The notes beneath the pieces were generated by a model. That model had not been told where the DNA came from. It did not search any database and saw only the letters and a program-made list of their open reading frames with translations. The position numbers and the translations under genes are program-made. A stretch of DNA of 64,000 nt. Source: Syngnathus acus. Lineage: Eukaryota > Chordata > Actinopteri > Syngnathiformes > Syngnathidae. Numbering within the stretch: position 1 is the first letter of the stretch; the number at the start of each line of letters is the position of its first letter. The stretch lies in the NCBI RefSeq assembly GCF_901709675.1, contig NC_051099.1:8370001-8434000 (forward strand), given 5' to 3'. Below are positions 35,311-47,100 of the stretch, one piece after another.

Positions 35311-37811
35311 TTACCACACAGTTCCTTCGCTCACCTCGGACGAGGGCTGTGACAGTTGGTTGGTGTAGCCGTTGTCGCCGAGAGTGATGGCGGTGAACGG
35401 CGTGCTGGGCCCACACATCTCACTGGAGATGCTGTGCATGGAGCCCGGTGCATTGGGTTCCGGGCTGGGTGAGTTAACCGGGTGGTGTGACACCGTGTCA
35501 GGGTAACACTGCACCTCTCCTGGACAGTGGTGCCCGGGGTGGCGGTGCTCGATGGCCCCTAAGGGGGTGCCGGCAGGGACTGCTGAGGGCACGAAGCCCA
35601 AGTCTGCTGGCGTCTGCGCCTGGGATGATGGTGGGCCTTGGTAGTATTCATAATTCCCAGCTGGGCCGTAATATTCACCAGGATAATCTGCACTCATTCA
35701 GAAGGAACATATTACATGAGTTGGGTGAAAATAGACATTAAGTTGCCACATTAAGGTGCACAGTCTAATAAGAACCAAAGCAATGAATATTATAATGATG
35801 CTCTGCTCTGGTTGACAACCTCAGAGTGGTAATACTAAACATCAAACAAACAGTAGTTGGCCACTACATTAGGCACTGTATTTGAATGAACCCAATTGCA
35901 AATAATTTTCATGCACGCTGAGTGACAATCACAGAGATTCTCTTTAAACAATGCTATTATTTTTATATCTGCATAACATGGCCATTTTGACCCTCTTGAA
36001 AGAGGTCCAAAATGAAATGAAATGACATAATGATTTCTAATACATTGTGGTCACCTTATTTAGATTGAGGTCACTTTACGGTGACCACGTTATATTAGAA
36101 ACACCTCTCAATAGGATGTGATCCAGTAAAAACATCCACAATAATACAAATATTGTCAGTTGACAATAATATCCCTGACACCGTCAATCAGAAATTAGTA
36201 CGTTTTTTTCAATGAGGAATTTGAAAAGAAAATGTATTTATAAATCTACTGCAAGTACAGAGATGAGGGGAAATCAAATACGTATACACACATCTAAAAA
36301 ATGTTACAAACGGGAAGGGTATGTAGCTGGACAAAGTCACATGCTCGCTCACCTCCATAGTAGGAGAAATGGCCAAGCTCGGCGGTGTCCACCCGTTCTC
36401 CGAGAGCTCGCATCCTTCTCGGGCTGCGGAAGAACATGTGTCTCCTGGCACTGAGCGCGCTCAGTTGCTTCATGCGCCTCTCTTTGGACCGCCGGTTTTG
36501 GAACCACACCTTTTTAAAAACCAAGGTGACACAAAATACATCCATAAAATATATCAGTATGTTCAACAAATAAAACGATATTTGGGCACTCTTGCGCAAT
36601 TGAAGATTGTTTATGCGTTAAAATAAGTAAAGAAAAAAATATATATAAAATGTACAGTGAGTGTACATATAACACGGAGTTCTGATATTGTATTTTCCTT
36701 GTGAATAATCGATTCACAAATGCATTAAAAGCACAATTCCATTGACAATTAGGTGCGTAAAAGTCACAGTTTTGCGCACAAACACCACGCTTAATTATAT
36801 TACGGTAGAAAGCTTCGTTTTCTAGTTTTCTGCCGCATTTTACCTGGATGACTCTCATGTTGAGACCAGTCTCCCGCGACAGCTGCTCTCGAATGTGTCT
36901 GGTGGGCTTCGGTGTGGCCGCAAAAGCCGCTTTCAGGGTTTCCAGCTGCTTGGCCTTGATGGTGGTCCGAGGCCCGCGTCTTTTCCCCACTGCGCCCTGC
37001 TCGTCGTTCTCATTGGGGCAAACGTCTTTATCCGACAAATGGCCGGCTTCTGAGTCCTTGCAGTCATCCTGCTGCAGGTCCTGGGAGTCCGGAGATAAAC
37101 TGGGGTCGCTACACGTCGTCACTGCCAATGCACGGAAATGCCCTTAGCGAACTAATTTCATGAGGGGGACTTTGTCACGTGGTCGTTTGATTTTAGGAGA
37201 CAAGGCAAGTCAATTTTACAGCACAGCAAATCTAGCCGCGATTCACAGAGATATGAGTGCAATAAATTCACTTATTATTTTTTTAATTGTATCAGCAGAT
37301 TACAAAACATAGAGAAAGTAATTGAACAAATAAACTAAAACGATAACATATTAACTGAGCAAAAGATCAATTATTTTGATAGTTAAATAAAACACATTGC
37401 CTTCAATTATCAAATATATTACACGAATAAGAAATTATTAAATTTAACTACAATAATATAATAATAATAATAATAATAACCTGAGAGCTGAATGGTGTCT
37501 TTGCCGTTATTGTTGTGGTAGTCCTCCTTACAAACGAACTTGAATTCGTCCAGGATGTAGAGCTCCTCGCCGGTTGACAACTGCTTGTTGCACATCACAC
37601 AAGTGAAACAGTTGAGGTGGAACACTTTGCTCTTCGCCCTCCGGACAAGATCACTGGGCAGAATCCCCTGGGAGCAACCTCCACACTTGGTCCCAAATCT
37701 CCTGTGGCAGCCAAGAAGACAGTAGAGCTATTCATGTGACATACACCACACCACAGGGCATTGGAAATTATTATTATTACTATTATTATCATTACTATAA
37801 ATTATTATTAC

Positions 37812-37853
<42 letters not shown>

Positions 37854-38493
37854 ATAACAAACTAATTGAGGTTTTCAGTCTTCGAAAAAGGACCACAGCA
37901 GTTGCGGTGTATTTTATTCAAATTCAAAAGTGAATCAAAAGGAAAATAAACATACAGCAATGTAAACAATTATATCTGCCACACGCATAATCTAGAATAT
38001 ATGTAGAATATGAAAATATTTACAATTGGCATGTTTGGTTGTGAGCTTAATTGCTCTTTTACAGTGCATCGTCTAATAGCATCTTTTTTGGTTTTATATG
38101 TGATTATAATTATTTAGCTATTATTATTATTATTTAGATATTATTATTATTTAGATATTATTATTTAGATATGATATTGTTATTATTTAGATATTATTGC
38201 GATAATTATTTCGGTATTTCACCCTTTTCCTGTTCAACACACCTTACGTCTCTTTACCAGACGGATGAATAGGTAGATAAATAAATCGATAATAGTTAAT
38301 CGTAGTGGTTTAATTAGACTTACCTGAAGAAGTCATTCTTGCAATAGAGTCTGCCTTCTCGTGAAAAACACTTTTCTGTCAAAGTGCACTTGCATTCGCA
38401 GCATTGTACACACTGAACGTGCCACGGTCGGTCCAGAACTTTGAGCAAGAACCGATCTACAATTGGTTTTTCGCAGTTGGCGCAATGAATCAT
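35311..38493 (-). CDS. lhx1: LIM homeobox transcription factor of the Lhx1 group
   Basis: Five exons on the minus strand (38493-38324, 37701-37481, 37121-36844, 36509-36353, 35687-35311) join to 1203 nt, 400 aa, with consistent phases. Exon 1 codes LIM1 ([18 protein letters not shown]..., Cys/His zinc ligands present), exon 2 LIM2, exons 3-4 the homeodomain ([13 protein letters not shown] to [15 protein letters not shown]), and exon 5 a Pro/Ser/Tyr-rich C-terminus ending EGTVW. The length is close to vertebrate Lhx1 (about 406 aa). The linker [11 protein letters not shown] and the tail [10 protein letters not shown] and GTPLGAIEH favour Lhx1 over Lhx5. It is a nuclear DNA-binding regulator of nephric, head-organiser and neuronal development that works with LDB cofactors. 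It differs from typical Lhx1 at many normally fixed sites (MIHCAN for MVHCAG; QLSRETG for QLAQETG), so it may be the teleost duplicate lhx1b; the symbol is given without the suffix for that reason. Confidence 0.93.
36465..36984 (-). other. lhx1: lhx1 homeodomain, split by an intron
   Basis: Forty-seven codons in exon 3 (36984-36844) run from KRRGPRTT to RVIQ. The rest of recognition helix 3 ([12 protein letters not shown]) begins exon 4 at 36509. The intron position within the WFQNRR helix is typical of LIM-homeobox genes. Confidence 0.92.
37436..37480. repeat. (ATT)n tract at the lhx1 exon 2 donor
   Basis: On the minus strand exon 2 ends CTCTCAG and the intron begins GTTATTATTATTATTATTATT. 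The microsatellite forms the splice donor itself, giving GTTATT instead of GTAAGT. Confidence 0.85.
37768..37852. repeat. (TTA)n microsatellite in lhx1 intron 1
   Basis: About 28 TTA-type units with occasional CTA interruptions. They lie just upstream (transcript sense) of the exon 2 acceptor. Confidence 0.95.
38100..38200. repeat. ATTATTTAGATATT minisatellite in lhx1 intron 1
   Basis: Several imperfect tandem copies of TTATTATTTAGATA. No coding content. Confidence 0.8.
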
Positions 38494-39010
38494 CGTGCAG
38501 AGTTAATTCCAATAAATAAATCTATTTTTACACACAATGCTACGGGGTGTATTCCAGTCTCCTCGTCACCTCGGCGCTCTTATCCAAGGATCCCCGCGCA
38601 TCCAAGTCAATGTGAATAATGACAAGGATTATCCAAAGGATTTGAACATGTCAAAACAATCCACATAAGATCAACAGCTCCAAACAACAGGTCATCTGTT
38701 GAAAAAAGACTGGTAGAAAACATTTCTGTCATAAATACGAAAACGATGGGCCAATCAAAATGAGCTCAGAAATAGCAGAGTCAATATCAACCCACGTCTG
38801 CGTGTTTGTCAGTAAATCCCGGATTGTGTGAAGAATAGTGAAAAAATAACGAGGGATTCTGTCAGTGTGTCCAACCTTGCCATTTGAGTCCCATTTTGCC
38901 TCTGTTGTAATGTCAGTATAGAAGGACGCACTAATGAGGTCCCTACTTAGCGAATAGCCAATGGTACACCAAGAAATTGGTGACATCACGAAGACGAAAG
39001 CCAATAAAAA
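38494..39010 (-). promoter_or_regulatory. lhx1: lhx1 5' UTR and probable promoter region
   Basis: Sequence upstream of the ATG at 38493 on the minus strand. It contains CCAAT-type words in both orientations around 38955-38985 (AGCCAATGG, AAATTGGTG). No clear TATA box position can be fixed, and no further upstream coding exon is seen. Confidence 0.4.
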
Positions 39011-42000
39011 AAAACCTCCCTTCTCGAAGAAACACCAACTGTATTAAAAGATATTAAAGCTAAATGTTAATGCATAATATCATTGAACTCAGTCTTATAT
39101 TGAATACAAATTCAAAGAAAATAGACATTTTCCTGCTAAAACAAATAGAAAGGCAAAATGTGATATTATTGTACATTTGAAAGTTATTTTACATCTTAAG
39201 TAAAACAAATTGCATCCTCAGATCATTTTTGTTCATGGTCGACATTTTTGGCACAACATTTAATGCAGGTCAGACATATGATGACTTTTGTCAAAAGATT
39301 TCGCTATGAGTATCAGTGCTGACTGACGTCATTAGTACCACCTCTGTGCTTTCCATACACACGAGGTCCTTGCATTAGTCTTCATTTGGTTTCAAAGGAC
39401 AAGGCTGATTAACAGTCATAATTCTTCACTATATAGGCTACATTTGAGATGTTATCATAGTGAGATGGTGCACTGGGGATGGAGACTGCACTTTTTTTTT
39501 TAGCTCATGTTCCAAGTCTCTTGTCATTCATGATTGTAGATGATCTGAAGTTCTTGAAAGAAACATCACATTGAAAAGCAAAGTCAGCTTTGTAGCTCTC
39601 AACTCACAGATGGAAAATGTATTTCTGTCTAATATTAAAGTGGCTGATATGTAGATTTTGCAGTGCAGATCGGCAGAGCCTCATAAGAAAAAGTTCAATG
39701 GGCCCAGTCCGAATCATTGCTAAATGCATTTAGTTGTTGGCAAGAGATTTTTTTTGTATAAAACACGAGCTTTTCCAGGTGACACAAAAATATACTGCGC
39801 TCAGCTAATTGCAGTGCAATATTTGACACAAAAGTTCACAAGTGGAAAATTAATGCTTTTGTTTCTTTTTACATTAATTTAATTCTAATTGTTACTTGGT
39901 AGTGCGTAATATTTGTATGGCAGCATCCTTTAGTCAATTTCTACATTTTTGGCTGTTTTGTGTGACTGGCTGCACTACAATTGAACAATAGTAACGCATT
40001 TGATTTAATTCCAACTCAACTTTTTAAAGGCAGCCGATTTATGGCTCAATGCTGGGATTGTGTTATAAAATGGCACACAGTATTTGTGATGATTACACAA
40101 ACAATCCCAAAACCATTGTCACTGTAGTGACAATGACTCAACCAGGAGGTACAAAGCAATTATCATGGTGGCATTGCAAGTGCGAGTGTGTATAAGTGAC
40201 TCCTTCTGGGTCTGGCTTTCTCCAGTCTAGGTGTTGATGAGCCACCCTGCCCAGTGTGCTGATCCCCCATGCCTCTCGTGCACAAGAGGTCGTTCACAAG
40301 CACCGGAATCTGGCATGGTGCACACTTTTTGTTTTGGAAGGGGTGCGAGGGGCATGTCATTAGTGTTTGTTAATTGCTGCTAATTGGCCGCAACAATATG
40401 ATGAGCCCACCCACAGGGACTATATGAATAAACAAAAATAAAAAATAATTACTGAAGGCTAATTAAAAAGAGTTTGCAATTCATGAGATTCTTTCAAAAA
40501 ATTTGCTTGGAAAAAAAATTAAATACGACATACATTTGGCAATTATTCTTTAGGCTAAATTAACTTTCTAGAATTGACCCTAATATTTTCAGGCATATTG
40601 TGACTGTATTCAATTACAGAGAGCTTGTTTGTGGGAACTGTTTGTTTGCAATAACAACAGAAAGTTTAGTTCAGAACACTTCTTTTCTGATGTCTGGTCT
40701 TTCCTGTCCCATCTTAACACAACAAACTTTAAACATTAATCCATGACAATCCATTAAAGAAACTACCATGCTTTTTTGTCATGAATATTAATATTTTGTT
40801 TACTGTATCATGGGCATCCATTTGGCTCTTTCCAATGTTTTTGTAATATACTTGTCTATTAAGCCAACCAGACCCTACAGCCTCAAACACTCCCGACTGT
40901 ACTCCATTACTGTAACCCTTACTCAGCATCGTACCGATGTGGACAGACTTCAAGCGCAGTGAGACAGAGGGATGCCTCTCCCATCTGAGGGTCGAGCGAG
41001 AGCTGCGCCTGAGGGGCCGTTCTTTGAGAGGGCCCATGAGACAGAGTGCCCTCAGCCTCTTGGTGATGATGGTGATTGATGCAGGCACAATTCAGACACC
41101 CCAGACGTTACAGCAAATTAAAAGGCTATTTTGTAAAGTTATAAAGGAGCAGAATGGCAGGGCGGGGCTGAAAGGAAGGGAAGGGGGGGTCCTTTCCCCT
41201 GTCCCCTCCTGCCCCGAGCTCTGTCACACCATCAGCTTCTGTTTAGCTTCCTCAGCGTCATGAGTCCCTCAGGGGTGCTGTCACAAACCTTTCACAGCAA
41301 TGGTGCGTACGCCAATGTCGCTTGTACACAGATGGGAGTTTGTGTGCGAGATGAAAAGATATATATATATATATATAAATCCATCCACGAGCTAAGATTG
41401 CACTCTTTATTTGTGAGTCGGAGAAAGTCAGCGAGCACACATTGGCGAGGAGGTTTCTTCAATCAGACAAGAACAAGGCAGTTGATGCTATGAATGGCCT
41501 TTAGTGGGAAGTCCTACGCAAACAGGGATGGATGTCTTTGCATCAGGTTTATGCTTTTGGAAAGTGACTTTGTCTCTGCAAATAATGTGCCTAAAGGCAA
41601 AGCAGCAGCATGGCCTCCATCGACGGTGTATTCGGCTCTTATCTACATGATTTACAAATCATTTATCTTCAATTTGAATTTAATTGACCCGGCTGACCTG
41701 AGGATGCGCACGTTGTTGGAGGTGCGCCCTGCCTGGGAGCAGCGTGTGTGGGGAGAAGAGATACGAAGCCAGACTGCGTGAGGCGAGGCGGAGCAGCCTG
41801 CAGGGTGGACAAGTCACACAGCTCAGGTCAAAGCAGTGTCAAGTGGGGAGAAAGGCCAGCTGAGCTGCCTTGGCGCACACATTGTGCTCATCAATGCAGC
41901 TGCCGTCAGTTATCGGGAGTGCCGGCAAAAAGGGGAGGCCCCCTTGGCCCGAGGGGGGTGGGGCTCAGGAGCGTGCGTCAAAGAGTGGGGGATTGGACCC

Positions 42001-42170
42001 TGGAGACATATGGTTCTACTAGCAGGAAAAAAAGGCTTTTCCACAGGACACATGACAAGTCTCTCACTAACACGTCACCTGTCTCGCAAAACAAATGATC
42101 AGTTTAAAATATGATTTCCACTAATGCAATCACTGGAATGTTTGTTCTGTGCAACCATTGATATTACAAC
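39011..42170. other. intergenic stretch upstream of lhx1
   Basis: No exon recognised. It includes complex non-repetitive segments (40880-41250 and 41690-42000) that are GC-richer than the surroundings and could be regulatory, and a short TA run at 41361-41377. Confidence 0.35.
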
Positions 42171-42342
42171 TACCGTAATTTTCGGACTATAAGTCACGGT
42201 TTTTTTCATAGTTTGGGTGGGGGGGCGACTTATACTCAGGAGCGACTTATATACATATATATGTTTTTTTTCACTTTTTTGGGCATTTTATGGCTGGTGC
42301 GACTTATACTCCGGTGCGACTTATAGTCAGAAAATTACGGTA
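42171..42342 (+). mobile_element. 172-bp TA-flanked MITE, copy 3
   Basis: Same orientation as copy 2. Terminal repeats carry a few substitutions (AGTCACGG for AGTCGCGG on the left, AGTCAGAAA for AGTCCGAAA on the right), so this copy is slightly more decayed. Confidence 0.88.
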
Positions 42343-43089
42343 TATACTATTTAAACATATATGTGAAATATATGTTCACAGACACATACTAACATCCAAT
42401 AGAAGGTCTTAGACTTCTGACATTAGTATCATCATCTGTTCCCACTGGTGACAACGAGAGAAGGGGAGCCATCTGAATGAATCGATCCGCTCCGTCGCTG
42501 TTGAGAGGTCACAGACGACGTGCGATATGTACACAGGCGAGTCAATGGAAAATATTAGCCAAACAGATTAAGAAAGCACGGGAGAGAGGTGGACCGACGG
42601 TGTCACGCATGGCGGCATGCATTTGTGCATCTGTAATAGGCACGTCCCAGTCTGCTTCTTCTCTGTGTCAGCAGCTGTCAGTCTCTGATCTCTGAGTTGT
42701 ATGCAAGCAGGGGAGTCCTGGATTCAACATAAGAATACAAGTGGACTGCACAAGTGTCACGGACAGACTGCGTCCCGATGCCGCCGCCCACCCTTGTCCT
42801 TTCAGCTGGGCCTTCTCATGCTCACTCTTTTATCAGCGGCAGCTCTTTGGGACCGGGCTTTTCTCAATGCACAAAACAGATGGATGTCTTACAAAGGGCC
42901 AGGCTTTTTTGCAAGCTGGTGTTCTACATGGCTGATTACACCTAAATGCCAAAACCAAAATTGATACAGTGGCTTGTGGTCATTTTATGCAATGAGCTTT
43001 GCAAAGCAGATAGAGGGGAAAATCAAACCGGTGACTATTGTTGGCAAATGTCAATAAATTCTCCAAATGAAAGTACATGCTGTTTGATG

Positions 43090-43243
43090 CAATGTGTATA
43101 TATGTATGTGTATATATGTGTATACGTATGTGTATATAGTATGTATACGTATGTGTGTATATGTATCTATATATGTTTATATATGTATATACGTATGTGT
43201 GTATACTATGTGTATATATGTATATACTGTACGTGTATATATG
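43090..43243. repeat. (TATG)n/(TATA)n low-complexity tract
   Basis: TATATGTGTATACGTATG-type repeats. Frames across it encode only Tyr/Ile/Val/Cys repeats. Confidence 0.9.
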
Positions 43244-43313
43244 TACACTACCGTTCAAAAGTTTGGGGTCACAAAATTGTTTGGGTGACCCCAAACTTTT
43301 GAACGGTAGTGTA
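43244..43313. mobile_element. 70-bp palindromic Tc1/mariner-like MITE, copy 1
   Basis: It begins TACACTACCGTTCAAAAGTT and ends with the inverse, with arms of about 29 bp around a 12-13-bp centre (AAAATTGTTTGG). The ends match the CACTACCGTTCAAAAGTTTG family of Tc1/mariner-derived repeats. Confidence 0.85.
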
Positions 43314-43520
43314 AATATTATTATAATAAAATATTATGAATTAAATATTATAAATTATATCTTATATTTGTATAAGATTATATATAATCTATGAATATAA
43401 GTATACTATATTATATTATTATATATATATTATATATTATATTATACTATAGTATATTATAAGATTTTTTACACAGAAGATTATATATATAATCTATAAA
43501 TAATTATCTAAATAAATATA
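43314..43520. repeat. AT-rich spacer between the two palindromes
   Basis: Almost pure A/T with short inverted repeats, such as two AGATTATATATAATCTAT-like hairpins. No coding content. Confidence 0.7.
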
Positions 43521-43590
43521 TACACTACCGTTCAAAAGTTTGGGGTCACCCAAACAATTTTGTGACCCCAAACTTTTGAACGGTAGTGTA
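43521..43590. mobile_element. 70-bp palindromic Tc1/mariner-like MITE, copy 2
   Basis: The exact reverse complement of copy 1 as judged by its asymmetric centre (CCCAAACAATTTTG), so the two copies face each other across 207 bp. Confidence 0.85.
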
Positions 43591-43770
43591 TATACGTATA
43601 TGTGTGTGTATACGTGTATTTATGTGGTATATAAGTGTATATGTGTGTGTATACGGGTATATGTAAGTGTATACACACGTATACACATACACATAGTATA
43701 TACACTTATGTGTCTATTTGTATATGTGCACACGCGTGTGTGTATATATACTACGTACGTGTATAGATAT

Positions 43771-43838
<68 letters not shown>

Positions 43839-43850
43839 GCCTGTGTAGAA

Positions 43851-43884
<34 letters not shown>

Positions 43885-43900
43885 GCCTGTGTAGAAATAA
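43591..43900. repeat. (TATG)n, (TA)n and duplicated GCCTGTGTAGAAATA unit
   Basis: Includes a TA run of about 50 bp (43774-43823). The phrase ATATATGCCTGTGTAGAAATA is repeated near 43835 and 43880. Confidence 0.85.
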
Positions 43901-43929
43901 AAATGATAAAAAAGCAGCACCTAAAAAAC

Positions 43930-44130
43930 AAGCTGTATTCCTTATCAGCAGCTGTGTCCTTCCCGTCTCTCTTTCCGGCTGCCCGACCATCCCTGTCTGG
44001 CCTCCCAGATATGCTAATTGCTATGTAAGAATATCCTGTTAGATAATTAGCATACATTACCCCGCGCTCATCTCCGGATTAAGTCTTCGTGGGCATAATC
44101 GCATTTGCGCTTCTCTTTCGAGCCCGGTGT
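43930..44130. promoter_or_regulatory. candidate regulatory element with inverted homeodomain-type sites
   Basis: TATGCTAATT (44010-44019) and AATTAGCATA (44045-44054) form a perfect 10-bp inverted repeat with a 25-base spacer, followed by GGATTAAG and ATAATCGCATTTGC. The surrounding sequence is complex, unlike the microsatellite to its left. Function is inferred only from motif type and the lhx1 neighbourhood. Confidence 0.25.
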
Positions 44131-47100
44131 TATAGGTGAGATGTGGGTAAATACAATTTATGCTGATCGTACTATGTCGTGTGGCATGCATTAGGAACTC
44201 ATAGAACTCTTTCAGGACATATTCTGTGGACTGAGTTGACTGAATGAAGACAATTATCTTGCCAGTAATAAACTGATTTCTGGTCTTGCAATCCAAGTGC
44301 GGAAGGGTTCATTGTGAATATCTATGCGTTGGTCTTTGCTGTTTACTGGTTACTTTACAACATAAGAATACAAATGGACTGCACAAGTGTCACAGATTGT
44401 TGATTTCAATGCACCTGTCTATGGGGCCGTTTTCATTAAGCAGCGTTTTCATTAAGTGCGAAGCAACCAGTATAACAACGGCAATTGCACGGTTGTTGTA
44501 TTGCTGCTGAGCGCTTCTCCAGCAAAATGTGGGATGACACAAGGGGAATTTGTATGTACTCTTAAGTGCTATGATTTTCATCTGTACCCTGAGTACAACA
44601 TTATCATGACTTTGGACTTTTTAAAAGAAAACTACAAATCTAATCTGGCTCATTGAATGAGTTTGAATTGCTGGGAAAAAGTGTAGCCAATTGGCATTTG
44701 AATCATATCACACAAGAACCGCACATGTATTGATAGCCACCCCTCTACTTTTATATCTCATTTGAATATATTGAGTGAGGCCATCTGTAAGCCATTTATC
44801 TACATCCAAAAGCCGTTAGAATTGTTGCGTCCTCCCCTGGCCCGGCCCCCCAGCCTCACGGGCACAAATCAACATGCATGTATGTGATCAGACTCATGTG
44901 GAAACACCTTTAGGAAAAATAGCAGGCAAGAAAAGAAAAAAGAATCCACTGTTAAGCTACAGTGTATACATTTGTTCCCAACACTGATAATTTCATTTGC
45001 AGCCTTTGTTGCCTGCTTTAATATGCTCCTCCAACCATCTGATGCCGGTGACGCAGCTTCAGCAAAGACCTGCCGAGGCTGTCACACATTACAAGAGAAA
45101 TGGGCAAATTTAACAGTTCGCCTCGGCACACCTGGGTACCGGACCCAGGCCGTATATTTCCACTGACAGTTCAACATTTCTGCAATGTACTGCAACTTTA
45201 CTGGCAGTCAATAAAGCCACAGTGAGAGAGGAGCGCTTTTAAAGCTGTCACGTGTTTGAGGGATCTCATACGTGACAGGCCCACGGGGCAGAGCGGGGAG
45301 GGCAGACATTTATGTTAATTCTGCAACCTTTATGCTTCATGGATTGTGTACATTAAATTCACACTTCTGTTTTGTGTGAGATATTAAAATGTCTCCCCTA
45401 GCAGAGCCTGAGGCAGAACAAGGCGTCTTCATTCATTACCTTTTGCACTTATTCAAACTGTTAAGTCATTTTTTTTTTTTTTTTACTAAATTGACTCCAA
45501 TCTCATAACTTCTCTGACATTATAGTATTTTAATTTAAATGACTGTAGACTATCAGTAAGGAACAGAGATAGCTTCATGGAGCACTTTGGGTCCAAATTA
45601 ATGATGTCAATTCCATACTGTTGTTTTCCCATTTCCATTTCCTCCATTGTTACATGATTATTCCTGAATAAAAGTGCAAGCAACATTTCATCTTTTGTTC
45701 CCGCTTTTTTCAGCTCACCCTTTAAGTATGCAACGTAACAACCAAGGCACCTTTTTTTTTTTTTTTTTTACCTTTTTTGAGATTTGACACTTTGGTGTCA
45801 AAATAAATTAAAAAACACATGCTCTCAATTACTCGACATTTTTTTATATGATGACAGAAATATGACGTTTGTGAATCGGATCTGCATCTTCACCCACTGA
45901 GCTACGAGAGCGTTGTGTCCGTAGGGAAGTGGGTGGCGAGCGTCGGGGGGAATGTACAGAGTGAAGTGCTAATGGAGCAGCTGATCTCACCCTGAGCGTC
46001 TGCCAGTCCCAACGCTCTGTGACTCTTGACTAAGACATATGCTCATGACAAAACACGTCTGTGGCTGCAGCTTTGGCACCCCTGCTGCTCTTTATTCAAG
46101 CAATCTCTGCAGGCCTGAGCCTACATCCCCAAAATTGTATTTCTGCCCCATTTCAAGGAAAGCAACCGAATGCATCTGCTGAACTGCTCTGCCGTCACAA
46201 AAGACCGTTTCTGGCATGTGAGGCATTACCATTCAAACTGTTTGTTGAAACTGCTTCATCAACACAGATGTTACCAATGCCATGTCAATAAAGCTATTTG
46301 CAGGCTGTCACATCGGACTTGTTGGCTCCCATAGGGTGCGAGCACAAATGACAGAGCCGGCGGCAGCAGAAGGAGCGAGAATCATTGATTCTTCACATGT
46401 GACCTCAGATAATATCACCGGACCGGTGATCAGCTCTCCGCAGTGTCTTGCTGCTCTCCGTTGTTCGGCTCTTCTCTCCAGAGATGCAGAGAGATGTGAA
46501 AGTAAAAGTGCACCATGCTCCTCGATCAGGAGTGGTCAGAGATCAGCATCGCCCCCCCACACACACACTTTTATTCCTTCCCCCGAGGGGAGTGAGTTTC
46601 TACAATTGCCATGTCAGGTTTGATTCACTCGCTCTTTGACATTCGCCAAGACCATTACTTGGTGCCTTTTCTATTCAAGGATGAAGGAGATGATCAAGCA
46701 AAAGCCCGGATTGCTGCTTTCCCTGCTTGTGGTCATCCCTATTGTGGGTGACAGAAAAGATATAGCTCTCTGCTGAACAAAGGTTTCTTGGGAGATCAAT
46801 TTCTCCCTTTACCCGGTGTCACAAAGAATGAATACTATGTGGGCCTTATCCTCTTAGCGGTGGCGAGGTGAGCAATCATTGAATATTTTCATTCCGGCCT
46901 CACTCACTGAAGTCTTGTGGCCTGTGGTTAAAGGTTTGTGTTATGTATTGATCATCTTCATCCACTCTGTCAGTAGACAAGAGGAAAATTAGCGCTTAAA
47001 GGCTGCTCAACTTTAAAGCCGAATGAGGAAGGCACATATACGCACACGCGGGACACTTTCAACCTATGTTGGGTCTTTGCTGTTGCAAGTCCCCGATTTG

